Made by a program: the position numbers and the translations under genes | DNA from: JAGLWP01 sp964406515 | GTDB taxonomy: Archaea; Nanobdellota; Nanobdellia; Pacearchaeales; GW2011-AR1 | NCBI GenBank assembly: GCA_964406515.1 | Contig: CAYORV010000003.1 | Coordinates: forward strand, 1-58,976 | Direction of reading: 5' to 3' | Length of the DNA: 58,976 nucleotides | The notes under the pieces: model-generated | Database searches by the model: none | What the model was told of the DNA's origin: nothing | The model's input: only the letters and a program-made list of their open reading frames with translations | Shown here: positions 50,261 through 58,735 of the stretch, in pieces | Layout of the letters: each line of letters opens with the position of its first letter | How positions within the stretch are numbered: the stretch's first letter is position 1

Positions 50261-50887
50261 ATGCTATCCCCCGAACAAGAAACCCAGATTAAGGAACAAA
50301 TCCTTCAGCAAATAGATTCTACATTTCCAGAGGATAAAAAAGCAGATGCAAAAGCCCAATTACAGGCAATGGATTCAGAACAACTTGAACAATTTATCAA
50401 ACAAAATAATATGATACAATCCGAGGGAGCAGGCGAGCCAAGCACTACTCCCGGACAACAATGTATTTTCTGTTCAATCGCCGAAGGAAATATTCAATCT
50501 TCTAAAATTGAAGAAAATGCAAATGCCATGGCTATTCTTGAAATCAATCCAATCTCAGAAGGACACACAATTATTATTCCAAAAAAACATTCTCAAGAAA
50601 CTTCTGAAAAAGCTCAAGAACTCGCAAAAGAAATTTCAAAATTATTAAAAAAGAAACTTAACCCAAAAGACATAATAATTTCTCCTTCAGTTTTATTTGG
50701 ACATTCTGTTATCAATGTTATTCCAGTCTATAAAGACGAAACAATTGAATCAGAAAAACATAAGGCATCACCAGAAGAACTTGAAGCAACTTTGAAAAAA
50801 ATCTTAGAAGAACCAAAAAAGCCGATTAAAAAACCAAAACCAAAAACAATTAAAAAAAGATTTTGGGTTACGAAAAGGATACCTTAA
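50261..50887 (+). CDS. HIT-fold protein with degraded histidine triad
   Basis: 208 residues. N-terminal helical segment (about 1-55), then the HIT domain: CIFCSIAEG (68-76), NPISEGHTIIIPKKH, but the triad reads HSVIN at 148-152, keeping only the first histidine. Catalysis by the standard mechanism should be lost. A proline/lysine-rich tail (EEPKKPIKKPKPKTIKKRF) follows. Possibly a nucleotide sensor or RNA-binding adaptor; inference. Confidence 0.8.
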   Translation: MLSPEQETQIKEQILQQIDSTFPEDKKADAKAQLQAMDSEQLEQFIKQNNMIQSEGAGEPSTTPGQQCIFCSIAEGNIQSSKIEENANAMAILEINPISEGHTIIIPKKHSQETSEKAQELAKEISKLLKKKLNPKDIIISPSVLFGHSVINVIPVYKDETIESEKHKASPEELEATLKKILEEPKKPIKKPKPKTIKKRFWVTKRIP

Positions 50888-50903
50888 ATTTAATTTTCTC
50901 TTC

Positions 50904-51749
50904 TCAAAAAAACAGATTCCATAATTCTACCTTTAATAAAATCAAACAAAATAAAATTATCAAACTAATTAAAAAAACATGTGTAAAAGGAATTCCTTGT
51001 TTTATCTTAACCTTCTTATATTTTTTTCTTATTATTTTAATCTCTTCCTTACTAAGTCCGTCCCACTTAGCTTTAATTTTTTTCTTACCTATAATTACAT
51101 CATCATAAAGCCAATCTCCTTCTGTCAACTTTTCAACATTAACTTGCTTGACCATACAAGACTCATCAATTGCTTTTGCAAAAACATAAAGATAAGGTAA
51201 AACAAAAAGCAGAATTCCTAAAAAGAAAAAAATGACTTCAACAAAACCCAGAGCCATTATTCCTAAACCTAAGAACATTACTAAATAAATTAGTTTAGAA
51301 TATTTTTTAAATTGTAAGACAAATTCTTTCTTGAATATTTTAAAATTCTTAATTGCTAGAATTCCGCTAACTCCAAAGCTATACAATGCTCCTGAAAAAA
51401 AGAACACAAAAAAAAACATAAAAAAGATTTGAACATTCTCTAAAATTGTTCCATAAATCGGAAGAATAGCTCCAAGCGCAATCATTAATTTTGCATCACC
51501 TCCAGCAAACATTCTCCCATAATAAAGTAAATTTCCTAAAGCAAAAAATATTCCCACACCAAAAATACCTTGATAAAAAAATGAAAAATCTTCTCCCAAA
51601 AATAAAGAATAAAAAAATCTAAATCCTAATGCAAAAATAATCAAAGAAAAGCTTACCCAATTAGCAATTTCTCGACTTCGCAAATCCTGGATAGTTGCAA
51701 ATAAAATCCACAATAAAGCCAACACCCCCAAAAAAATTATTTCAAACAT
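50904..51749 (-). CDS. Type IV prepilin peptidase (A24 family)
   Basis: 281 residues from the ATG at 51749. Membrane aspartyl protease that trims class III signals. Catalytic Asp22 in TIQDLRSREIANW and Asp85 in GGDAKLMIALGA; about seven hydrophobic segments; an extra soluble loop near 200-250 and a final membrane helix. It lies beside a large set of pilin-like genes, its probable substrates. The start at the TTG two codons earlier is less likely. Confidence 0.9.
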   Translation of the reverse strand: MFEIIFLGVLALLWILFATIQDLRSREIANWVSFSLIIFALGFRFFYSLFLGEDFSFFYQGIFGVGIFFALGNLLYYGRMFAGGDAKLMIALGAILPIYGTILENVQIFFMFFFVFFFSGALYSFGVSGILAIKNFKIFKKEFVLQFKKYSKLIYLVMFLGLGIMALGFVEVIFFFLGILLFVLPYLYVFAKAIDESCMVKQVNVEKLTEGDWLYDDVIIGKKKIKAKWDGLSKEEIKIIRKKYKKVKIKQGIPFTHVFLISLIILFCLILLKVELWNLFF

Positions 51750-51779
51750 AATCAAACTAATTAAAAGTAATTTATAAAA

Positions 51780-51902
51780 CTATTTTGATTTCTTTTCCAA
51801 GGTCAAGGTTCTTCCTCGCCCACCTTTTTTATAAGGATGTTTTTTCTTTTCCTTTTTCTTGTCCTTTCTTTTATTTCGTTTCTGAGAAAATCCATAATCC
51901 AT
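51780..51902 (-). CDS. Small basic protein, 40 residues
   Basis: Starts MDYGFSQKRNKRK, then Lys-rich stretches and KHPYKKGGRGRTLTL. Half of its residues are Lys or Arg. The ATG at 51902 follows an ATTTAAACTAA box by about 27 nt, supporting a leaderless transcript. Likely RNA- or DNA-binding; no family recognised. Confidence 0.6.
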   Translation of the reverse strand: MDYGFSQKRNKRKDKKKEKKKHPYKKGGRGRTLTLEKKSK

Positions 51903-51947
51903 AATTCAAATAAGAAAAATTAGTTTAAATAATCTTTAGTGAAGAAT

Positions 51948-52334
51948 TTACTCAGATTCTTCTTCAGATTCTTCACTTTCTGCAGGACTTTCAGAACACA
52001 AACCAGGACAAGCTTCTATTCCATACGTTTCGCCATCCTTATTTTCATAAGTTGAAAAGAATAAACAATCCTCTATTTTCTCCTTACCGTCTGCAGTAGG
52101 CAAATCACTAGATTTCAAGGTTCTTTGCTTAGTACAAAAATCATAAACACTCTGCGTTGAACAAGCAGCAGCACATTGATTTACAATTGTGTCAACATTA
52201 TCTCCTCCAATCCATGGAAGAATTGTCTTCCAGCCCATAGTAAATCCTAAAATTAAAACAACTAAAATTACAACTCCAAGAATAATTAATATGATTGCAT
52301 TAGTGCTTAACCCTTGACCCCTTTTATTTTGCAT
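51948..52334 (-). CDS. Type IV pilin-like protein, 128 residues
   Basis: Class III signal MQNKRG followed by QGLSTNAIILIILGVVILVV; the ectodomain contains six cysteines (CAAACS, FCTK, DCLF, CPGLC), and the C-terminus is strongly acidic (SEESEEESE). Expected to be cut after KRG by the nearby prepilin peptidase and assembled into a pilus. Confidence 0.85.
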   Translation of the reverse strand: MQNKRGQGLSTNAIILIILGVVILVVLILGFTMGWKTILPWIGGDNVDTIVNQCAAACSTQSVYDFCTKQRTLKSSDLPTADGKEKIEDCLFFSTYENKDGETYGIEACPGLCSESPAESEESEEESE

Positions 52335-52372
52335 ATTAACTTTACGATTATTTTATTTATAAAACTTTTTGT

Positions 52373-52648
52373 TTATGGTTCAAATTCAACAGAGAAAAGA
52401 ATCTTCTCTTTTTTCCAAAACCAAAATCCTTTAGTGACTTTTTCTTCTAAATCAAGGCCTGCAGGATTTTCTTGGGCAAATAAAGCTTGTTCAACTTGTG
52501 AATTAATTTCTTTCAATAATTTTATCCCAACAAAAGAATCTCTTGTCTTCAGATTAGCATTATAAAAACTTAGCAAAGCCAAACCACATATCATCAAAAC
52601 TCCCAATACTAAAATAGTCACAGGAATGTCTCCTCGTTTATTATTCAT
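52373..52648 (-). CDS. Type IV pilin-like protein, 91 residues
   Basis: MNNKRG signal, DIPVTILVLGVLMICGLALLSF helix, then a short, mostly helical ectodomain. Minor pilin by size. Translation may be coupled to the micro-ORF at 52641-52697, which overlaps its start. Confidence 0.8.
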   Translation of the reverse strand: MNNKRGDIPVTILVLGVLMICGLALLSFYNANLKTRDSFVGIKLLKEINSQVEQALFAQENPAGLDLEEKVTKGFWFWKKEKILFSVEFEP

Positions 52649-52697
52649 TGTGCAAAACTCCTGTTTTGTGCTTTGGATGAATTTCCTGTTTATTCAT
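52641..52697 (-). repeat. Intercistronic repeat with micro-ORF (18 codons), copy 1
   Basis: Encodes MNKQEIHPKHKTGVLHNE. It starts inside the end of the 104-residue pilin gene and ends just past the ATG of the next pilin gene. It contains AGGAG about 9 nt before that ATG. A near-identical copy is at 54908-54967. Confidence 0.75.
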
Positions 52698-53004
52698 TTG
52701 CTTCCTCCAACCATTTATCAATAGCTGCTTTATTTTCATTGCCTGCTAACTCCTGTGCTGCTAACTCGTGTGCAAGAGATGTTTTTGTATCAAGCACTTT
52801 TCCCCCTTCATTAATTTTAATATATCCAACACCTGCATAAATTCCTTCTTCTTCCTTCACCTCTAATCCTCGAACTTCAAGATGTTTTTTCTGCGCTAAA
52901 ATCAAAGCAGCATAAACAGACAAAATTAAAATCACAACTATAACTATTGTCGCAACTACCCATGTCATTGTTTCTCCAACCTGTCCCCTTTTATTTCTTA
53001 ACAT
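52690..53004 (-). CDS. Type IV pilin-like protein, 104 residues
   Basis: MLRNKRG signal, then QVGETMTWVVATIVIVVILI; a short ectodomain with LAHELAAQELAG. The start overlaps the previous gene by 14 nt. No cysteines in the mature part. Confidence 0.82.
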   Translation of the reverse strand: MLRNKRGQVGETMTWVVATIVIVVILILSVYAALILAQKKHLEVRGLEVKEEEGIYAGVGYIKINEGGKVLDTKTSLAHELAAQELAGNENKAAIDKWLEEANE

Positions 53005-53521
53005 TTTTTTCAGATTTTCCTACAACTCCCAAAATTTTAATTATATATTGATTATTTGCATCATCCAACGAATAAAAACTTCTATCAAGACATTTAGCAA
53101 GCCGACTATATTCTTCATCTTCTTGAACTACACAACTTGCTTTCCAATTATTATTTCCTTCTTTAATATCATAAACAGAATTTTCTGGATTCTTAAAATT
53201 ATAAAAATCAACTTCAACATAATATTGTTCTTCTCCGTCCTCTTCTAATATCAAATGACATTCTTCTATGAAATTATCTTTAAAATCAACAACAAAATTT
53301 CCTCCTTCAATTATCTCAGAATTAATTCTTCCTTCACGAGATATACAATCCGCTACCCTATCTATAAAAACACCTGCTTCAATTTCCCTCACGTCATACG
53401 GAGCACCATAAAAAACATAGACCATTGCAAAAATTCCAGAAGCTACAAGAATCAAAATTACAAACCAATAAAGTGAAAGTATTTTTTCTGCTCCCCTTTT
53501 ATTCTTCATTTTTATAACCAT
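52991..53521 (-). CDS. Type IV pilin-like protein, 176 residues
   Basis: MKNKRG signal (M5; the upstream M1 is possible), AEKILSLYWFVILILVASGIF helix and an ectodomain with three or four cysteines (DCISREG, ECHLIL, SCVVQ, KCLDRS). It overlaps its upstream neighbour by 11-23 nt depending on start. Confidence 0.82.
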   Translation of the reverse strand: MVIKMKNKRGAEKILSLYWFVILILVASGIFAMVYVFYGAPYDVREIEAGVFIDRVADCISREGRINSEIIEGGNFVVDFKDNFIEECHLILEEDGEEQYYVEVDFYNFKNPENSVYDIKEGNNNWKASCVVQEDEEYSRLAKCLDRSFYSLDDANNQYIIKILGVVGKSEKNVKK

Positions 53522-53909
53522 TTATTTTAATTATATAATATTCTGGAGAAACATCTGGATAAACTGTGACATCTACATCATTAAAAAAAGAATATTCATA
53601 TCCTCCCTTTTCACTCAGTTTCACTCGGACAGTATTTCCAGTTATTTGCACTACATCTTCAAAATTAATACCGTTCTTCTTAGCACGCTTCATCCCTTCT
53701 TCCATATTCAATCTTAATTCCATAACAGGCCTTGAAGAATCAATCAACAACGCAATATTTTTTGCATAAGATTGTTCTAAAAGAATCGCCCCACTTCCTT
53801 GCTTAAACAAAAACAAAATCACAATTGAAAGAAAAAGCAAATTCAAAATAATAAATATAACATTCTCTACAAGCAATGTACCTCTTTTGTTAATTTTTAA
53901 CTTCCTCAT
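53499..53909 (-). CDS. Type IV pilin-like protein, 136 residues
   Basis: MRKLKINKRG signal then TLLVENVIFIILNLLFLSIV; a beta-rich ectodomain without cysteines. Overlaps the 176-residue gene. An 82-nt gap with no clear promoter separates it from the 308-residue gene upstream. Confidence 0.82.
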   Translation of the reverse strand: MRKLKINKRGTLLVENVIFIILNLLFLSIVILFLFKQGSGAILLEQSYAKNIALLIDSSRPVMELRLNMEEGMKRAKKNGINFEDVVQITGNTVRVKLSEKGGYEYSFFNDVDVTVYPDVSPEYYIIKINGYKNEE

Positions 53910-53991
53910 TTAAAATTGACAACATAGGAAGTGTAAACTTACTGCATTATTCATACTATAAAATAGAAATCTAATTAATAAAATTATCTAA

Positions 53992-54918
53992 TCACGCAAG
54001 TGTTTGGATATCTGCGCAATTGAATGTTTTAAATACGTCTGAGTTAACTTCGACAAGTGTTGGTCTAAGATACTCATTCCCAGATTCTCCTTTACGGGTT
54101 GTTCCAACATAACCTCCCCCAATTCCTCCAGCAGTTGCACTGGAAACAGCAAAAATTATTGAAGGAATAGCTCCAAGTGAAGTAAATCCAGTTGCTGGAG
54201 AGGCTACTATCGCTGCAATTATTCCGGCAGTTCCCCCTGCAATAACTGTGCCCACTACCACCCATTTTGAAACACTAACATCATTATAAACCCCCATCAT
54301 CACATAATAACGATTGTCAAGATCTATTTTTCCAAATTCAGAACCTTCTTCTGCAAGAGTCTGTTCAATTACCGAAACTTGTTCAATTTCTTGAAGATAT
54401 TCTAAATAATTAATTTCTTTTCCAGAAACATTATTATTTGCCATATAATCATAAAATTCCCTTTGATTAATTTCTCTATTCTCAAAAAAATCTTCATCTA
54501 TACTGTCATCAAAAGCAATTTGTGAACAAAGAGAACAATGAAGTCTCTGTGTTAGTTTTTTTCCAACATAATTTATTTTTCCTTCACCAAACATCCACCA
54601 ACAATCAGCCATCTCATTTGCTAAAACTTCATACACCTCATCTTTATCTTTAACTTTTTCAATTTCTGGTTGAGTCATACTCTCACAAGTTCCGTCTTTT
54701 GTTAAACAAACATAACTAGTTTTGCAATTCAATGCCACTGTCTCTTCTGGCAATGCAGTATTGCCTTTCATTACAACAGAGTTATGGCAAACTTCATCCT
54801 CTGTTGTTTTTCCAAGATTTAATCTAAAAAGAAAAAATAAAATTATCGCAAAACTTACTATAAGAACAATCAACATAACTATTTGCTGCGTTGTCAATTC
54901 TCCTTTTTTATTTTTCAT
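53992..54918 (-). CDS. Pilin-like protein with second hydrophobic domain, 308 residues
   Basis: MKNKKG signal, ELTTQQIVMLIVLIVSFAII helix, a cysteine-rich ectodomain (CHNSV, NCKTSYVCL, CESM, LHCSLCS) and, near 220-275, an additional Gly/Ala-rich hydrophobic stretch (WVVVGTVIAGGTAGIIAAIV). The largest pilin-like protein of the cluster; perhaps a tip adhesin or an initiator. The intercistronic micro-ORF overlaps its start. Confidence 0.8.
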   Translation of the reverse strand: MKNKKGELTTQQIVMLIVLIVSFAIILFFLFRLNLGKTTEDEVCHNSVVMKGNTALPEETVALNCKTSYVCLTKDGTCESMTQPEIEKVKDKDEVYEVLANEMADCWWMFGEGKINYVGKKLTQRLHCSLCSQIAFDDSIDEDFFENREINQREFYDYMANNNVSGKEINYLEYLQEIEQVSVIEQTLAEEGSEFGKIDLDNRYYVMMGVYNDVSVSKWVVVGTVIAGGTAGIIAAIVASPATGFTSLGAIPSIIFAVSSATAGGIGGGYVGTTRKGESGNEYLRPTLVEVNSDVFKTFNCADIQTLA

Positions 54919-54967
54919 TATGTAAAACTCCTGTTTTATATTTTGAATGAATTTCCTGTTTATTCAT
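54908..54967 (-). repeat. Intercistronic repeat with micro-ORF (19 codons), copy 2
   Basis: Encodes MNKQEIHSKYKTGVLHNEK, differing from copy 1 mainly by Pro/Ser and His/Tyr changes and one added codon. The ATG overlaps the stop of the 33-residue gene (ATGA) and the end overlaps the start of the 308-residue pilin-like gene. Confidence 0.75.
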
Positions 54968-55065
54968 AAAATTCCCACCTTTTTTAACATAAAATAAAGT
55001 CCAGTAAGCACTAAACCAAAAAAGATTACCCATGCTAAATATTTTATCATTTCATCAAGATTCAT
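54964..55065 (-). CDS. Tiny membrane protein, 33 residues
   Basis: MNLDEMIKYLAWVIFFGLVL then TGLYFMLKKVGIL: one membrane helix, no KRG motif. Its ATG overlaps the upstream stop by 4 nt (ATGA) and its stop overlaps the following micro-ORF, so translation is likely. Possibly a small accessory subunit of the pilus machine. Confidence 0.65.
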   Translation of the reverse strand: MNLDEMIKYLAWVIFFGLVLTGLYFMLKKVGIL

Positions 55066-55556
55066 TTTTTAGATATCTCAATCAAATCATTTACTTTTTT
55101 TATCACTACAAAAGTATCAGTTCCCTTAATCTCAATCTTCTCAAACTCCTTCAAATTCTCAACAATTCCACAAACCCCTTTTTCATTGCAAGCTTTTGCT
55201 TGTCTATCCTTTACCCACAGAATATTATTTTGTTTAATATTTTTACAGATACATAAACAATTTTCTCCTGCACAAGCATTTGGTTTTACTTCATTATCCG
55301 TAAAACTCATCAAACTCCAACCAGAAGGATTTTGGACATGACTTTCTTTTTCCACACCATTTTGATTTACCATCACAATCTTTCCCATAATTCCCTCATC
55401 GCCATTTAAACTTACTTCAGCTTTGGCTAATTTCTGTCCATTAATATTATTAAAATATAAACTAGTCAAAAAATAAACCAAAAACCCAATGCTGATTACA
55501 GCGATAACAATTTTCAAAGTTTCTGATGCAAGCAACATGCCTTTTTTAGTTCTCAT
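55062..55556 (-). CDS. Type IV pilin-like protein, 164 residues
   Basis: The start at 55556 gives the pilin signal MRTKKG then MLLASETLKIVIAVISIGFL; a longer in-frame start would bury it. The ectodomain has cysteines in ACAGENCLCICK and ACNEKGVC. Overlaps the upstream gene by 11 nt. Confidence 0.82.
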   Translation of the reverse strand: MRTKKGMLLASETLKIVIAVISIGFLVYFLTSLYFNNINGQKLAKAEVSLNGDEGIMGKIVMVNQNGVEKESHVQNPSGWSLMSFTDNEVKPNACAGENCLCICKNIKQNNILWVKDRQAKACNEKGVCGIVENLKEFEKIEIKGTDTFVVIKKVNDLIEISKK

Positions 55557-55926
55557 TGGTATTTGTCGGGTTACATTGACCTTGTTTAAACAATCCCTTA
55601 AATCCTGTCGGCGGAGGAACATATTCACATCCTCTACCCCAATAATTTAATTCTTGACTTATACTCTCACACCTATCTTCATTGCAGGGCTTAAACAATC
55701 CTCCCTTACAATCTTCACATAATCTCTCAGGTTCTCTTTCTTCCTCTTGCTGTTCTGATTCTTCAGTAACTCCTGGCTGAACTCCTTCTTCCTCTTCTCC
55801 AGGAAGGTTTTTGAAAAAATCAATTATAGTATCCTTAAAAAATAAAAAAACTCCCCCAATTACAACAACCACTACAAAAATTCCTAAAATAATTTTTATC
55901 AATTGACTTGTAGTTAGTTGCGCCAC
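55546..55926 (-). CDS. Membrane-anchored Cys-rich protein, 126 residues (GTG start)
   Basis: One N-terminal membrane helix (LIKIILGIFVVVVVIGGVFLFF), an acidic linker (EESEQQEEEREPE) and a cysteine-rich end (LCEDCKGG, PCNEDRCES, GCEYV, QCNPT). There is no KRG motif before the helix, so it may be a non-pilin partner. The GTG at 55926 overlaps the previous stop (TAGTG). Confidence 0.75.
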   Translation of the reverse strand: MAQLTTSQLIKIILGIFVVVVVIGGVFLFFKDTIIDFFKNLPGEEEEGVQPGVTEESEQQEEEREPERLCEDCKGGLFKPCNEDRCESISQELNYWGRGCEYVPPPTGFKGLFKQGQCNPTNTNEN

Positions 55927-56078
55927 TATCCTCTTCCTCCAAGCAAATTTTTAATTTGATCTATCAGCGAAAATCCTTTACCTTTCAACAGAAAAATAGT
56001 AATCATTAAAATTGCTAGCACTGCTAATCCAATTAATAACCACGGCAGATAATCTGAAACAACCCCTTTTTTATTCAT
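55926..56078 (-). CDS. Short pilin-like protein, 50 residues
   Basis: MNKKG then VVSDYLPWLLIGLAVLAILM and a short basic tail ending LLGGRG. It has the class III signal and helix with almost no ectodomain. Lies between the TadC-like gene and the Cys-rich protein, stop and start overlapping by 1 nt. Confidence 0.72.
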   Translation of the reverse strand: MNKKGVVSDYLPWLLIGLAVLAILMITIFLLKGKGFSLIDQIKNLLGGRG

Positions 56079-56109
56079 AAATAGAAAAAAGAAAGATGAT
56101 TAATAAATA

Positions 56110-58269
56110 TTACCCTAAATTCCCTAACACCACAGAAGTTAAAATAAACAACGCCAATGTTGCAAGTAAAGCTGTAATTAAATACAACACAATTCCTTTT
56201 TTCAAATTAATTCCTATTTTGCTTGTCTTTTCAAGTTTATCTTCTCCAGAATCAATTGTTACTAAAGTTCCAGTTAAGATGAAAATTATTTGAATAAGAT
56301 AAATTCCAATAGCAATTTGTAAGAAATACGGAGGAATCATTTCTACTAAACTAAATATATTTGAAAGTGTATCAAGATTTCCCAATCCAGAAACATCTCC
56401 TCCAGACAATTCTGCGAGATTTAATTTACTTAATATTGAAGTAATCATTGCAGCTAAACCAATAACAATTCCTGAAAGCAACGGAGCAAGGAAAGTCATA
56501 TTACTTTTCATATCAGAAACAATTTCTGCAAGCATATCCTTAAGCCGATTAGTTATTTTCTGTATATTCTTAATATACTCTGAAATACTCATCAAACTTA
56601 CTGCAGCAATCCTTAATCCTTTTTTTGCTGATTCTATTAAAATTCTCATGCTCGTAGCAATCAAATTAGAAGGATAATAAGCAATTGCTCCCCTCTTCTT
56701 ATCAAATATTGCTTTCTCAACACTCATTCCCCCTTGCATAATATTATAATTTACTCTCTTAAAAAAATCCGCAGTCTTCAACCCTTTAGAAGATTCAGCA
56801 ACTCTTCCAAAAGCTAATTCTGGAGGCGTACCGTTTCCAATCCTATTTCCTAACTGAAAAAGAGAATTATTAAATTCTTTTTCAAGTTGTTTTGTTTTTT
56901 GTCTTTCTTTAATTAAATTAACAGTCCTACCTTTAAACGATATTACAAAAAACAATGCTAATCCTAGGGGGATAAACATTCCCAAAATTAAAGAGCCAAT
57001 CCCAAAAGGTCCGGCAAGTCCTGTGGAAGTTTCTATGAATCCAAAAATTGCTTCTTCTCCAAAAAATCCCAATCCCAATTCAGCAAAAGTATAATCTGGT
57101 TTTAATCCTACCAAACTTGGTAAAGAAGTATACTGAAAAATCAAAGGTAAAAAACCAATCAACAAAAATGGAAGACAAATCAAAAACGCTTTTGTATAAT
57201 GTTTCTTACTTTTATATTCTGGATAAAGAGGATTCCTTTCCAACAACTTTGTTTCTCCATATCCTCCTGGTCTTAATAACAAAACTTTATCTGTAAGATA
57301 AAAAACCATAAAAGGAATAACAAGATTAAACAAAATAAAAACATGATACCACTTAAGATACTCGCCAATCATTGCAGAAGCAAGAGGCAACAATGCCAAA
57401 GCCAGTGTCGGCAAAACAACTCCCAACATATAAACATTAGTTAAAGGACTCCGAACATCATGAGTAAACTTCAACATCTTATCATAAACCCCTTCCAACA
57501 CAACTTGCAATGCTTTCTCAAGTGTTAAAATTCTCTTTGCATTATCTGGCTCAAATAAACTACTTTCAATTAAATGAAATGCTTCAACAAATTCAATAGA
57601 ATAATCTTTCCAAGTCTCAAGATAATTATCTAAACTCTCTTTAATTGTGGAAAATTTCCTTACTTCAACATCATAAAAAACTTTTCTAAAATCCAATGCC
57701 AGAGGGGGTTGTAAATGTTGTGAAGCAAAAGCAACAGCTCTTTCTAAATTAGGAGTGTGTCTCATATAAACTACAAGATATAATATTGCTGGAACCATCT
57801 GAGAAGACGCCTTCAGACGCCACTTGTTTGCTAATCTTCTTGGATAACCATTAACAAAATAAAATAGAAAAATAGAAAAAACAGTTATTAAGATAAAAAA
57901 TAGAAAAGGAAAACCTGCAAGACTTCCTTTAATCAATGTTATTGCAACAGAAATTATCAAACCAATTAAAAAAACACTAAGAAAACTCATCACACTTAGA
58001 GTCATTGCTTGCCAAGGTTCAACTTCTAAATGTGCTATCTCTAAATGCTTCTTTATTTTATCCTCATCCTTTTTAGAAATCTTAAGCTTAATCACATTTC
58101 CTAAACTATGGCACCATTTTTCATATTTATTGAGTTCTGGCGCCATTTCTTTCTTAAATTGAATATACGTTTGACTATAATCAATATTTTTAGGTGCAGC
58201 ATTAATTTGATTTTCTATTTTTGCACCATGTTTCTTAAGAACTTCATCAACAGTTGGTTTTCTTGGCAT
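56110..58269 (-). CDS. TadC/type II secretion F-like pilus platform protein
   Basis: 719 residues. Membrane platform for pilus assembly. Two T2SSF-like regions, about 150-300 (KASSQMVPAILYLVVYMRHTP, LERAVAFASQHL) and about 480-640 (FNNSLFQLGNRIGNGTPPEL, MLAEIVSDMKSNMTFLAPLLSG), each flanked by membrane helices. This duplicated form is typical of archaeal TadC. The partner ATPase (TadA type) is not in the window. GAGGGAG precedes the ATG. Confidence 0.9.
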   Translation of the reverse strand: MPRKPTVDEVLKKHGAKIENQINAAPKNIDYSQTYIQFKKEMAPELNKYEKWCHSLGNVIKLKISKKDEDKIKKHLEIAHLEVEPWQAMTLSVMSFLSVFLIGLIISVAITLIKGSLAGFPFLFFILITVFSIFLFYFVNGYPRRLANKWRLKASSQMVPAILYLVVYMRHTPNLERAVAFASQHLQPPLALDFRKVFYDVEVRKFSTIKESLDNYLETWKDYSIEFVEAFHLIESSLFEPDNAKRILTLEKALQVVLEGVYDKMLKFTHDVRSPLTNVYMLGVVLPTLALALLPLASAMIGEYLKWYHVFILFNLVIPFMVFYLTDKVLLLRPGGYGETKLLERNPLYPEYKSKKHYTKAFLICLPFLLIGFLPLIFQYTSLPSLVGLKPDYTFAELGLGFFGEEAIFGFIETSTGLAGPFGIGSLILGMFIPLGLALFFVISFKGRTVNLIKERQKTKQLEKEFNNSLFQLGNRIGNGTPPELAFGRVAESSKGLKTADFFKRVNYNIMQGGMSVEKAIFDKKRGAIAYYPSNLIATSMRILIESAKKGLRIAAVSLMSISEYIKNIQKITNRLKDMLAEIVSDMKSNMTFLAPLLSGIVIGLAAMITSILSKLNLAELSGGDVSGLGNLDTLSNIFSLVEMIPPYFLQIAIGIYLIQIIFILTGTLVTIDSGEDKLEKTSKIGINLKKGIVLYLITALLATLALFILTSVVLGNLG

Positions 58270-58344
58270 ATTCTCCCTCTTTATATAAGAGAAATAAAAA
58301 CAGAATTAATAAATGTTTAGAATTATAATGTAGCTTTATGTATG

Positions 58345-58378
58345 ATTCTAAAGTCGCCGAAGGTGACTTTGATAGAAT
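58345..58378. other. Strong hairpin between the 110-residue and TadC-like genes
   Basis: AAAGTCGCC-GAA-GGTGACTTT (58350-58370) extended by ATTCT/AGAAT, about 14 pairs with one G-U and a small bulge. No U-run follows, so it is not a clear terminator; it may stabilise or process the mRNA. Confidence 0.6.
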
Positions 58379-58695
58379 TATTTCTTATTTTTCTCTAAAG
58401 CTTTGAAAAATTTTCTTGCACCAAACATAACTAAGATGGCTGCGATAAGCACTACAATCGGACGAATAATCCAAAGACCAAGAAGTTTTTCTTGATCAGA
58501 ACTTGAATTAAGGAAAACCCCCATCATGATTCCAAGGGCAATATTAATAATTACAGAACCTAATACCAATAAAATAGCTACTCTAAATTCTTTATCTAAT
58601 TTAATTATAGCTCTCAAAAATACAACCAATGCATAAATTAAAATTGCTACTGCAATAATCTCAACCTGCCATGCAAAAGTTATCCAGCTTACCAT
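58378..58695 (-). CDS. Membrane protein, 105 residues
   Basis: Three membrane helices (IIAVAILIYALVVFLRAII, VAILLVLGSVIINIALGIMM, WIIRPIVVLIAAILVMFG) and a basic tail. Not recognised. The ATG at 58695 is preferred over an upstream TTG. The position before TadC suggests a pilus accessory role, unproven. Confidence 0.65.
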   Translation of the reverse strand: MVSWITFAWQVEIIAVAILIYALVVFLRAIIKLDKEFRVAILLVLGSVIINIALGIMMGVFLNSSSDQEKLLGLWIIRPIVVLIAAILVMFGARKFFKALEKNKK

Positions 58696-58735
58696 CCTCT
58701 TAAAAATCAAAAGAAAAATAAGTTAATAAATGTTT

